From an uncultured Eubacteriales bacterium (lineage in GTDB: Bacteria; Bacillota; Clostridia; Peptostreptococcales; Anaerovoracaceae): a stretch of 22,907 bases of DNA. The translations under genes and the position numbers were made by a program. The first letter of the stretch is position 1; every line of letters begins with the position of its first letter. The stretch lies in assembly GCA_900542245.1 (NCBI GenBank), contig UQMQ01000019.1, forward strand, positions 1 through 22,907, given 5' to 3'. Shown piece after piece: positions 13,455-20,719 of the stretch. Under the pieces are notes generated by a model, which saw only the letters and a list, made by a program, of their open reading frames with translations, ran no database searches and was not told the origin of the DNA.

Positions 13455-14594
13455 TTACCGCAGCTTGCTTTTTCGCAAGATCTGTTGGTCGCAGTTATCG
13501 ACCACTTCCCACGACGGCGCCATCACATAGAAGAACACGCTGCTCTCCCATTCCGCAAAGTAACGGGCATAGACTCTGCCGTACATCGTGACCGGTGCAA
13601 AATCGCCGCCTGCAATCGCATCGTATTTAGGCGTTCCGTACTGCAGATAGGACTGGCGGAAGCTGTCCGCGTGGTGAAAGGCGCCGCTCACCGTCATGTC
13701 GGCATTCACGCAGCTCCAGCCGTCATAGCCCAAAAATCCGTCCACTGTCCGCACTTCCCGGACTGTCCAGTCAAACTGCATATCCTGCGCGCGAAGACCA
13801 AAGTCACGCAGCACAAGCTGTTCAAAATCATACTGCGGCACCAATCCTGTTTTGGCAAGATCGAGGCTGCCGTCCGCGCGAAAGCCGAACGGCGGTCGTG
13901 CTCTGTTTGAAAGCTTCGCGCCGGCAGGAAAGGTGCGCGCGCGTTCCACTGCTGCTGAAGTGAGGTCAGTATCAGACGCACTTGCGCACGCAGGGGCATC
14001 AAACCCGCATCGCGAAACAGCCTCTCCGGCAGCAACGCCTTCCTGCCGTTCGGGTTCCGATATGTCCGCGGCATCTGTCAGGGAAGTGTAGCCCTTTTCC
14101 GATACGTCCGCGACATCTGTCACCAGATACGCCCCGTAGAACGCATTGTAATAAGGCGATGTTGGATCGTATAAGCGGCTGCAGCCCTTGCCCCAGCGCA
14201 GATCGAAGGCAGGAAAATTATACAAGATCGTCAATTTACGATTCGTTTCTCCGATAAATCGGCAAAAGCTTACCTCTGATGGATTGAAGGTCATCACAAA
14301 GGGGTACCAGTCCGTTTCTTTGGTCGCGCTGCCGCCCGGTATCGCAAGCTCGATGCCCTTTTCGTGCATAATGCTTTGTCGTTCGTGCATGCCGCTGTAA
14401 ACGGACATGACGCTGAGGCTCAGGATATATTTGGAAAACGGCGACAGCATGAAGCTCACAAGCAGCAAAAGGATTCCAGCTGCCGCAAGCCGTCTCTGCC
14501 CTCGTTTTCCGTTCGCGTTGCCTGTTTGCTTCGCGCTTTCAGTCATGCCGCATTTTTCCCTTATCGCACTTCTGCTTTTTCGGCTGCCTTTCAT
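13455..14594 (-). CDS. Predicted membrane-anchored extracytoplasmic protein, unknown function
   Basis: 379 aa; AGGAG lies 7 bases before ATG 14594 (a second ATG at 14546 is possible). The basic N-terminus (about 1-34) precedes one hydrophobic segment (about 35-58, AAAGILLLLVSFMLSPF...), so the rest is probably outside the cell as a signal-anchored domain rich in Tyr, Trp and Phe. A low-complexity stretch (about 158-215) contains a degenerate 14-residue duplication (TDVADVSEKGYTSL / TDAADISEPERQ). The C-terminal ~130 residues look folded (DGFLGYDGWSCVNADMTVSG and FFYVMAPSWEVVDNCDQQ). I recognise no family. It is transcribed away from the LOG-family gene; no convincing promoter was found for it. 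Confidence 0.78.
   Translation of the reverse strand: MKGSRKSRSAIREKCGMTESAKQTGNANGKRGQRRLAAAGILLLLVSFMLSPFSKYILSLSVMSVYSGMHERQSIMHEKGIELAIPGGSATKETDWYPFVMTFNPSEVSFCRFIGETNRKLTILYNFPAFDLRWGKGCSRLYDPTSPYYNAFYGAYLVTDVADVSEKGYTSLTDAADISEPERQEGVAAGEAVSRCGFDAPACASASDTDLTSAAVERARTFPAGAKLSNRARPPFGFRADGSLDLAKTGLVPQYDFEQLVLRDFGLRAQDMQFDWTVREVRTVDGFLGYDGWSCVNADMTVSGAFHHADSFRQSYLQYGTPKYDAIAGGDFAPVTMYGRVYARYFAEWESSVFFYVMAPSWEVVDNCDQQILRKSKLR
14056..14122. repeat. 25-bp imperfect direct repeat inside the unknown gene
   Basis: Copies at 14056-14080 and 14098-14122 differ at two positions and are offset by 42 bp (14 codons), so they encode in-frame peptide repeats. Confidence 0.65.
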
Positions 14595-14701
14595 CTGTTT
14601 TCTCCTGTTCTGTCAGCATCGTTTCCTCAGCGCCAAGTCTTCCACGCCGCAGCTGACGAAAAACGATCCGCTTATTTTCCTTCTGTTTCTGTTTTCTTCC
14701 C

Positions 14702-14730
14702 TTGCGGAGCTGCGCTTTGTCCGCTATAAT
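14702..14730 (+). promoter_or_regulatory. Sigma-A promoter for the LOG-family gene
   Basis: TTGCGG (14702-14707), 17-bp spacer, TATAAT (14725-14730), about 60 bases before the start codon. Confidence 0.6.
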
Positions 14731-14792
14731 TTTAGCAGTACAGACGATCGCACGTATCGCGCGTTTACAGTCACAGAAAGGATCTATCATCT

Positions 14793-15368
14793 ATGAACAT
14801 TTGCATTTACGGGGCAAGCAGCCCCGATATCGACAACAGTTATTTCGCGCCTGTGGAGGCGCTCGGCCGCGCGATGGCAAAGCGCGGCTTCGGTCTGGTC
14901 TTCGGCGGCGGCGCCCAGGGCCTGATGGGCGCCGCGGTACGCGGTGTCATCGCAGAGGGTGGCTACAGTCTGGGGATCGCCCCGAAATTTTTCGACAAGC
15001 CCGGTATCCTCCAAAAGGACTGCAGCGAGTTTCTCTATCCGGAGACCATGCGCGAGCGCAAGCAGCTCATGGAGGACCATGCGGATGCTTTCATCGTGCT
15101 GCCCGGCGGTATCGGCACGTTTGAGGAATTTTTCGAAATTCTCACGCTCAAGCAGCTCGGCCGTATGAATAAGCCGATCATGCTGTTCAATCTGAACGGC
15201 TACTATGACCCGCTGCTTCGCCTGCTGGATGAGACCATCGCGCAGGGTTTCATGAAGCCGGCATGCCGCAGGCTCTACGCCGCTTTTGACGATAGCGAGG
15301 CGATGCTCGCTGCAATACAAAAGGAGCTCGCAGAGCCCCTCGATCTCACCGGTCTGAAAAATATCTGA
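14793..15368 (+). CDS. LOG family protein (nucleoside 5'-monophosphate phosphoribohydrolase type)
   Basis: 191 aa, the usual length of the family (Rossmann-like, TIGR00730). The nucleotide-binding segment FGGGAQGLMGAAVRG (38-52) and the catalytic signature PGGIGTFEEFFE (104-115) are present, with the RERK element at 87-90. Characterised members hydrolyse AMP or cytokinin ribotides to base plus ribose 5-phosphate, and in bacteria many act as nucleotide-pool hydrolases. AAAGGA lies 10 bases before the ATG. The gene runs convergently into tcdA, and the two coding regions overlap by 23 bp, leaving no room for a terminator between them. Confidence 0.93.
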   Translation: MNICIYGASSPDIDNSYFAPVEALGRAMAKRGFGLVFGGGAQGLMGAAVRGVIAEGGYSLGIAPKFFDKPGILQKDCSEFLYPETMRERKQLMEDHADAFIVLPGGIGTFEEFFEILTLKQLGRMNKPIMLFNLNGYYDPLLRLLDETIAQGFMKPACRRLYAAFDDSEAMLAAIQKELAEPLDLTGLKNI

Positions 15369-16128
15369 CCACCTCGCCTGCGATCATCAGTCCTGCCGCA
15401 GAAGGCACAAAGCTGATGCTTGCAGGCGTTCGCATGCCTGTCTTGACGGGCTCTTCCTCCGAATAGAGCACCTGTACGCCGCGCACGCCGCGTTTTTTGA
15501 GCTCCTTGCGAATCACCTTAGCCAGTGGACAGACCTTTGTCTTTTCGATATCCGTGATCCGGAATCGTCCCGGATCCAGCTTGTTGCCGGTCCCCATGGA
15601 GGAAATGATCGGCACGCCTGCCGCCTTGGCGCGGCAGATCAGGTCGATCTTCGCCGTCACGTTATCGATGGCATCGACGATATAGTCATAGTCGCCGAAG
15701 CAAAACTCCGCCGCCCGTTCCGGCAGATAAAAGCACTGCATCGCCTTGACCTTGACCTTGGGATTGATGGAGCGCATGCGCGCCGCACAGACCTCCACTT
15801 TCGGCTGACCGATGGTATCGTGTGTAGCGATGATCTGCCGATTCAGATTCGTAATGTCGACCACATCCTTATCCACAATGTCGATCTGCCCGACGCCCGC
15901 GCGCACCAATGCTTCGCAGACATAGCCGCCCACGCCGCCCACGCCGAACACCAGCACCTTCGCAGCATGCAGGCGCTGCAAAGCCTCCGCGCCGATCAGC
16001 CTGCGCGTACGCTGAAACTGATCTGCAGCTTCCTCAGGCGCAGGTTCCTCGTCCGCAGCCTCTTGTGCTGTTTCCAATGCCTGTTCTGCTTCTATTCTAT
16101 CGCTCTGCTTCTCTTCTGTCTCTCTCAT
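15346..16128 (-). CDS. tcdA: tRNA threonylcarbamoyladenosine dehydratase (E1-like)
   Basis: 260 aa. TcdA uses ATP to cyclise t6A37 to ct6A in ANN-decoding tRNAs. The ThiF/MoeB fold shows FQRTRRLIG (38-46), ATP-binding GVGGVG (62-67), DKDVVDITNLNRQ (86-98), VDAIDN (151-156) and SSMGTGNKLDP (176-186). The first ~37 residues are an acidic Glu/Ala-rich extension not usual in the family. No later start codon is evident, although the ribosome site before 16128 is poor and may depend on coupling, because the gene starts 32 bp inside recX. It shares 23 bp with the convergent LOG gene. Confidence 0.92.
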   Translation of the reverse strand: MRETEEKQSDRIEAEQALETAQEAADEEPAPEEAADQFQRTRRLIGAEALQRLHAAKVLVFGVGGVGGYVCEALVRAGVGQIDIVDKDVVDITNLNRQIIATHDTIGQPKVEVCAARMRSINPKVKVKAMQCFYLPERAAEFCFGDYDYIVDAIDNVTAKIDLICRAKAAGVPIISSMGTGNKLDPGRFRITDIEKTKVCPLAKVIRKELKKRGVRGVQVLYSEEEPVKTGMRTPASISFVPSAAGLMIAGEVVRYFSDR

Positions 16129-16636
16129 CCTGTCTCAACTTTCCTAAAATGTCGTAAATCACGCTGCCGTCATAGCCCAGACCTGCCAGCCTGCGCCCGA
16201 CGCGCGCAAGAAATTTATCGTCTGCGGCCTTGCCGTCTTCCCATTGCCCACGCAGCATCTTACGTGCGACAAGCAGCGCCGCATCGCGGTCCGCCGCCAT
16301 CTCGCTGCCGTCTTGCATCTCCGCCGCCCGCAGCTCCTCGATGATATTACGTGCAAGCTCTGCCGAGATACCTTTGGCCGTCAGCTCCTGCACGATGCGT
16401 CTGTCCGCCCTGCCTTTCAGCTTCGCATACCGGAAGTATTCCCCGCAATAGCGTTCGTCATTCAGATAGCCATAGCCAACAAGCTCTGCGATTGCAGCTT
16501 CGATCTCTTCATCATCGTACGCCGCCCGTTTGAGGATATCCCGGATCTCCTGCTCTGTCCGCATGCGCGCCGACAGCTTGCGCATCGCCGCCTCAGACGC
16601 GGAACATCTGCGCCTTTCTGCCTTTTTTTCTTCCAT
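16097..16636 (-). CDS. recX: RecX family regulatory protein
   Basis: 179 aa from ATG 16636 (AGAGGA 9 bases upstream; the frame stays open to 16759 without a comparable site). RecX binds RecA filaments and limits their extension. The three-helix repeat pattern is visible: SEAAMRKLSARMRTEQEIRDIL, then IEAAIAELVGYGYLNDERYC, then YAKLKGRADRRIVQELTAKG, then a C-terminal repeat FLARVGRRLAGLGYDGSVIYD. The basic start and the YLNDERY motif are typical. It lies between the phosphopantetheinyl transferase gene and tcdA. Confidence 0.9.
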   Translation of the reverse strand: MEEKKAERRRCSASEAAMRKLSARMRTEQEIRDILKRAAYDDEEIEAAIAELVGYGYLNDERYCGEYFRYAKLKGRADRRIVQELTAKGISAELARNIIEELRAAEMQDGSEMAADRDAALLVARKMLRGQWEDGKAADDKFLARVGRRLAGLGYDGSVIYDILGKLRQDERDRREAER

Positions 16637-16679
16637 AGATATAGATCCTCTCATACGCTGCACAGCCTGCTCCGTACCG

Positions 16680-16703
16680 TCAGCCACATCAGCCACATCA
16701 GCC
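16680..16703. repeat. 9-bp tandem repeat over the stop codon
   Basis: The unit TCAGCCACA occurs twice and is followed by TCAGCC. Because the unit is 9 bp, it puts three in-frame TGA stops at the end of the transferase gene (16700, 16691 and 16682 on the minus strand). Confidence 0.7.
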
Positions 16704-17246
16704 GAAAAACTCGATATCGTCTTCCTCTCTGCCGGTACAATAAGTGCAGATAATGTCATCAGCGATCGGCAGATCCTTGAGGAAGCCCTCCTCTACCCAG
16801 TCGATCAGTCTGCCGTCCGCATCCACGAAGGCCGGCTTCTGTCCGTAAAAGCCCTCTCCGGTAAACTTGCCGAAAGCCTCCCGTCTGACCCAGAGGCGGA
16901 AGAATCCGCTCATGCCGTAGGTTCGGATATATTCCTGCTCGTCCGGAGAAAAATAGCGGCGCGAAATCTGTTCAAATTTGCAGTCTGTCACGCGCTGCAG
17001 GTCGATGCCGCACTCGCCCGGGCCGACGATGGCGATCCACAGATTGCCGCTGTGTGAAACATTGCAGTAGACCGGCTCCGCGGTACCGTAGATGTAAGGC
17101 TTGCCCTTCTCCGCACGCTCGACGGTAATCCCCGCATATCCGATGTCGTGCGTGCCGCAGTAGGCGATCACTGCGTCTGTCATCAAATTTTCTCGCAACT
17201 CCGGAGATGACAGATCTCCCTCATAAATATAAATGCTGTATTTCAT
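16698..17246 (-). CDS. Sfp-type 4'-phosphopantetheinyl transferase
   Basis: 182 aa from ATG 17246, preceded by AAGGG; the open frame back to 17354 crosses the yerC terminator and is not used. The enzyme moves 4'-phosphopantetheine from CoA to a Ser of carrier proteins. Motifs: NVSHSG (62-67), GIDLQ (80-84) and WVRREAFGK (119-127), corresponding to the family's GxDxE and WxxKEAxxK. The Mg-binding Asp82 is kept. The usual Glu of the first motif is Gln84 and the Lys of the second is Arg122, so activity or metal geometry may be altered. At 182 aa it is shorter than Sfp (about 220-230). No NRPS or PKS gene is in the window. Confidence 0.88.
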   Translation of the reverse strand: MKYSIYIYEGDLSSPELRENLMTDAVIAYCGTHDIGYAGITVERAEKGKPYIYGTAEPVYCNVSHSGNLWIAIVGPGECGIDLQRVTDCKFEQISRRYFSPDEQEYIRTYGMSGFFRLWVRREAFGKFTGEGFYGQKPAFVDADGRLIDWVEEGFLKDLPIADDIICTYCTGREEDDIEFFG

Positions 17247-17272
17247 CTCTCTCACCCTTTCTGTTTGACAGC

Positions 17273-17338
17273 CCGCGCTCGCGGCTGGCGATGAAGTTGG
17301 AGAATCATGATTCCGGAAATATCGCATGGCGATATTTT
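17273..17338. repeat. Three successive palindromes upstream of the phosphopantetheinyl transferase gene
   Basis: CCGCG-CT-CGCGG (17273-17284), the perfect 12-mer GAATCATGATTC (17302-17313), and a 9-bp stem AAATATCGC/GCGATATTT with a 3-base loop (17317-17337). They lie between the yerC terminator and the transferase start, where its promoter should be. They may be operators or RNA hairpins. Confidence 0.5.
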
Positions 17339-17342
17339 CATC

Positions 17343-17367
17343 AAAAAGGGACACCTTGCGGCGTCCC
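17343..17367 (-). terminator. Rho-independent terminator of yerC
   Basis: On the minus strand an 8-bp stem (GGGACGCC/GGTGTCCC, one G-T pair) closed by a GCAA tetraloop is followed by TTTTT. It lies 18 bases after the yerC stop. Confidence 0.88.
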
Positions 17368-17385
17368 TATCGTGCATGTTTCTCG

Positions 17386-17691
17386 CTATGCTTCTTCTTT
17401 TTCCTTGAGACGCTCCAAAACTCTCTGATAGCCGTCCGCCCCGTAGACCAGACATTTGTTGATACGGCTGATCGTCGCGGTGGAGGCGTTGGTAATTGCT
17501 TCGATCTCACTGTAGGTTTTCTTTTCGGAAAGCAGCTTCGCGACCTGCAGGCGCTGCGCGATCGCGTGTATTTCGTTGATCGTACAGATGTCCTCAAAGA
17601 AACGGTAGCAGTCCTCCAAATCCCGCAGGGTCAGCACTGCCTCAAACAATTCATCGATATCTTCTTTTTTAAACTTCGATTCGTATGCCAT
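17386..17691 (-). CDS. yerC: YerC/YecD family TrpR-like DNA-binding protein
   Basis: 101 aa; AAGGAG lies before ATG 17691, the site that decides the start over 17730. The whole protein matches the TrpR-superfamily YerC group (TIGR02531): DLEDCYRFFEDICTINEIHAIAQRLQVAKLL (about 24-54), then a helix-turn-helix TYSEIEAITNASTATISRINKCL (about 58-80). Members are presumed transcription repressors without a known ligand. The gene has its own sigma-A promoter and a strong terminator, so it is a single-gene unit between recJ and the transferase operon. Palindromes on both sides of the unit are possible binding sites for it. Confidence 0.92.
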   Translation of the reverse strand: MAYESKFKKEDIDELFEAVLTLRDLEDCYRFFEDICTINEIHAIAQRLQVAKLLSEKKTYSEIEAITNASTATISRINKCLVYGADGYQRVLERLKEKEEA

Positions 17692-17761
17692 ATCCGTCTC
17701 CTTCTTTATGCAGCATTGCGCATACACCACGCTGCCGCACTGCCGCCTCCGCGCACCCGTC

Positions 17762-17773
17762 GCTTTGCAAAGC
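17762..17773. promoter_or_regulatory. 12-bp palindrome in the yerC leader
   Basis: GCTTTGCAAAGC lies just downstream of the predicted yerC transcription start. It is a candidate operator, possibly for autoregulation. Confidence 0.35.
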
Positions 17774-17789
17774 TTTACCGTATAAAAGT

Positions 17790-17818
17790 ATTATACCTCG
17801 CTTTTCCGATCTCGTCAA
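17790..17818 (-). promoter_or_regulatory. Sigma-A promoter of yerC
   Basis: Minus strand TTGACG (17818-17813), 17-bp spacer, TATAAT (17795-17790). It lies immediately after the recJ stop. Confidence 0.8.
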
Positions 17819-17825
17819 ATCAATC

Positions 17826-19466
17826 TTACAAAATTTCCTCTACCATGAACTGCAGCTGCTTGCGACCCTGCCAGGTACGGCATTCTAAGCTGCCGAGGAC
17901 TTCATCGGCATAACCGCTGCGCAGCAGTTCCATATAGCGTTCTGCCTTGTTGAACAGCACACAGGCGATTTCGCAGCCGCTGTGGTCAGCGATGGAGAAT
18001 CCCACATGCTTCCCCTCGGTACCGAGCGGACGAATGCGGCTGATACGCACGTTCCGCACGCGCAGCAGCGGTTTTGGATTTTGGTTGCCGAACGGCGCCA
18101 GCAGCTCCAGTTCCTCCGCGAAGGGAATGGTCAGCGCACTGCACGGCAGATCCAGATCTGCGTCATAATGCTTTTCGAAAAGCTGCGGATTTTCTGCAAG
18201 CAGAGCCGCCATGTCGTTCAGCAAGCCCTCACGCAATGCGTCGAAGTGCTCTGCGGGCATCAAAAAACCGCATGCGCCCGCGTGACCGCCGAATTTTTCA
18301 AACAGATGCTCGTGATGCTTGAGCAGCGCATATAAATTCACACCCTCGATGCTCCTGCCGGTGCCCTTGAGGTACTGTTTCCCCTCACCGGATGGGGTCA
18401 CGATCACCGTCGGGCGGTTATAGGTTTCTTTGATCTTGCCGGCTACAATGCCCGCAATTCCCTCGTGCGCATGCTCCGAACGGATCAGGATAAAGTCCTC
18501 CGGAATCAAGTCTGCCGTACACGCCTCGAAGGTCTCCTGCTGAAGCCGTCTGCGCTCTTTGTTCTTGCGCAGCAGATCTTCCACGATGCTCGGCACTTCC
18601 GGATCGTCTTCCCTGGCTGTCAGCAGCCGGACCGCCGGGTAAGCATCCTCCATGCGTCCTGTGGCGTTGAGGTGCGGCACGATCACAAAGCTGATGTTCT
18701 CTGAAGAAATATGTCCGAGCGTAAGTCCTGCGCCCTCGGCAAGCTTGCGCAGCCCGTAGCGGCTGCCGCTGTTGATCATCTGCATACCGTATTTGCAGAT
18801 GGTCCGGTTTTCGTCCAAAAGCGGCATGATGTCGCCCATCGTGCCGATGGCTGCCAGGTCCAGCACCTCGCTGAGCACATGCTTGGGGAGTCCGCAGCGT
18901 TTTTGCAGGAGCTGCGCCATCTTAAAGGCGACACCGCAGCCGCAGAGCTCGCGGAACGGATAGCCGGAATCGGCGCGTTTCGGGTTGACCAGCAGGCAGT
19001 CCGCCATGCGGTCGGTGATCGTATGGTGGTCGGTCACCAGAATCGCAAGCCCCAGCTCCTTCGCGTAGGCGACCTCTGCGGCAGATACGCTGCCGCAGTC
19101 GACTGTGATAACTGCTTGATAACCGCGCTCGGCAATCTGACCGAGTGCTTCCCGGTTCAGTCCGTAGCCCTCTTCAAAGCGCGATGGGATATAGTATCCC
19201 ACACGCTCCGGCGGCACCAGATACCGCAGGACATGTAGCATCAGGCTGGTCGCCGTAATGCCGTCCGCATCGTAATCACCGTAGATGCAGATGCGGGAGC
19301 CCTTTTCGATTTCCTGCAATATAAAATCCACCCCCGCATCTGCGTCTGCAAGCAGGGATGGGTCATACGTCCTGCGCGGCTTTTGGGAGAGGAACTCTGC
19401 GATCTCGTCCTCTCCTGTGATGCCGCGCTGATGTAACAATTTTGTTAATGTACTGCTTAACTGCAT
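17826..19466 (-). CDS. recJ: Single-stranded-DNA-specific exonuclease RecJ
   Basis: 546 aa from ATG 19466 (AGGAAGG 6 bases upstream); the ATG two codons earlier is too close to that site, and the open frame to 19859 is antisense-like extension. RecJ degrades ssDNA 5' to 3' in recombination and base-excision repair. The DHH phosphoesterase core is complete: DYDADG (64-69), Asp123, DHH (146-148) and GTMGD (208-212). The DHHA1 domain carries HEGIAGIVAGKI (334-345) and GGHAGACGF (393-401), and the C-terminal OB-like part ends at QFMVEEIL. It lies 23 bp after the M23 hydrolase gene and is probably cotranscribed with it. Confidence 0.95.
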   Translation of the reverse strand: MQLSSTLTKLLHQRGITGEDEIAEFLSQKPRRTYDPSLLADADAGVDFILQEIEKGSRICIYGDYDADGITATSLMLHVLRYLVPPERVGYYIPSRFEEGYGLNREALGQIAERGYQAVITVDCGSVSAAEVAYAKELGLAILVTDHHTITDRMADCLLVNPKRADSGYPFRELCGCGVAFKMAQLLQKRCGLPKHVLSEVLDLAAIGTMGDIMPLLDENRTICKYGMQMINSGSRYGLRKLAEGAGLTLGHISSENISFVIVPHLNATGRMEDAYPAVRLLTAREDDPEVPSIVEDLLRKNKERRRLQQETFEACTADLIPEDFILIRSEHAHEGIAGIVAGKIKETYNRPTVIVTPSGEGKQYLKGTGRSIEGVNLYALLKHHEHLFEKFGGHAGACGFLMPAEHFDALREGLLNDMAALLAENPQLFEKHYDADLDLPCSALTIPFAEELELLAPFGNQNPKPLLRVRNVRISRIRPLGTEGKHVGFSIADHSGCEIACVLFNKAERYMELLRSGYADEVLGSLECRTWQGRKQLQFMVEEIL

Positions 19467-19489
19467 AATCATCCTTCCTCGGAAGCGTT

Positions 19490-20545
19490 TTAGAAGTAGC
19501 TCATCGGGTCGACGTAAGCGCCGTCCTTGCGCACTTCGAAATGCAGATGCGGTCCCGTCGATCTGCCTGTGGAGCCGACCTTCGCGATCACATCGCCACG
19601 CTTGACCACCGCGCCGTTGCTCACGCAGAGCCTGGACGCGTGTCCGTACAGCGTTACGATCCCGCCGCCGTGGTCGATCATCACGCAGTTGCCGTAACCG
19701 CCGTAGGTCGTTGCCATGATAACCTTGCCGGACGCAGCTGCCAGAATGTCCTTGCCGCTGGACGCACCGATATCCACACCGGTATGATACTTCCAGGTCT
19801 TGAGGATCGGGTGCAGACGATTGCCGAAGGACGAAGTGATATAATGGCTCGATGGGCAAGGCCAGGTAAAGGTGCCGCCGACAAACGGGCTGCTCTTATC
19901 CATCAGCTTGACGATCTCGGCCGTCAGGCGGTCAGCCTCTGCCTGCAGTTCGTCCTCCTGCTTCTCGAGCTCCTTCTTTTTGGCATCCAGTTTGACCTTT
20001 TCGTCTGCCATTTCCTGCTTCTGCTGTGCAAGCTCTGCTTTCTTGCTTTTCAGACCGGCCTTAATCCTCTCCAGCTCTTCATGCTCTCGTTTCAAGGTCT
20101 CCAGAACGTCCATGTCGTTCTGGTATATCTTCTGGATCATGCCGACATTGGAAACAAATTCCGAAATGCTGTTGGAACCGAGCAGCACATCGATAAAGCC
20201 GACCGAGCCGTTCTTGTACATGACCCGCAGTCTCTTATTGAGATTGTTTTCCTGAGACTGCATCTCCTCTTCTTTCTTCTGGATCTTCGTTTCCGTCTGC
20301 GTAATCTCCGTGGATGTCTTGCTGATCTTGGCGTTCAGGGCATCGACATCGCTCTGCAGGGACTTGATGTCCTTGGAAAGCTGCGTCATCTGTCTGCTCA
20401 GTTCGTCCTGTGCGGATTCTACGTCATCCAGATTGTTGCGCAGCTCGTTCTCGGTCGCCGCAAACGCAAAGACACTGCTCAGCATGCTCAGCGTAAAGAT
20501 GACCGCTATTGTCAGAATGAAAGATTTCCTCCTATGTAACTTCAT
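19490..20545 (-). CDS. Secreted coiled-coil M23 peptidase, FtsEX-linked murein hydrolase (EnvC type)
   Basis: 351 aa; AAGGGG lies 7 bases before the ATG. A signal peptide covers about 1-30 (cleavage near AFAA). Two long coiled-coil stretches occupy about 32-110 and 140-215, separated by the globular insertion VMYKNGSVGFIDVLLGSNSI. The M23 zinc endopeptidase domain is about 225-351, with ligands H254 and D258 (HTGVD) and H335 in HLH (333-335), plus GH302. All catalytic positions are present, so it should be an active peptidoglycan endopeptidase, unlike Gram-negative EnvC, which only activates amidases. Position directly after ftsEX implies it is the hydrolase that FtsX controls. 174 bp separate it from ftsX, without a clear promoter. 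Confidence 0.93.
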   Translation of the reverse strand: MKLHRRKSFILTIAVIFTLSMLSSVFAFAATENELRNNLDDVESAQDELSRQMTQLSKDIKSLQSDVDALNAKISKTSTEITQTETKIQKKEEEMQSQENNLNKRLRVMYKNGSVGFIDVLLGSNSISEFVSNVGMIQKIYQNDMDVLETLKREHEELERIKAGLKSKKAELAQQKQEMADEKVKLDAKKKELEKQEDELQAEADRLTAEIVKLMDKSSPFVGGTFTWPCPSSHYITSSFGNRLHPILKTWKYHTGVDIGASSGKDILAAASGKVIMATTYGGYGNCVMIDHGGGIVTLYGHASRLCVSNGAVVKRGDVIAKVGSTGRSTGPHLHFEVRKDGAYVDPMSYF

Positions 20546-20719
20546 CTCATTTCCCCTTTGTATCTTTTTTCTTTATCTTCTATGTTTTGTCATAGTGGTC
20601 CTAGCTCTTGTCTTGGTACACAGAACTTGTCTGCCGATGCACCCAACGCACCGTTCTAAGACCGGCTGCGCCGCGTCACGCTTGCATGCCGCGCATCGAC
20701 CGTTTTATGGCACCGCGCT

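Noticed and set aside
14539..14790. 83-codon basic open frame on - upstream of the unknown surface protein
   Set aside because: It overlaps the surface-protein start in another frame, has no ribosome site and is Lys/Arg/Gln-rich without domain character.
19467..19859. 131-codon N-terminal extension of RecJ
   Set aside because: It overlaps the M23 gene in another frame, is Arg-rich and is unlike RecJ; the start at 19466 has a good ribosome site.
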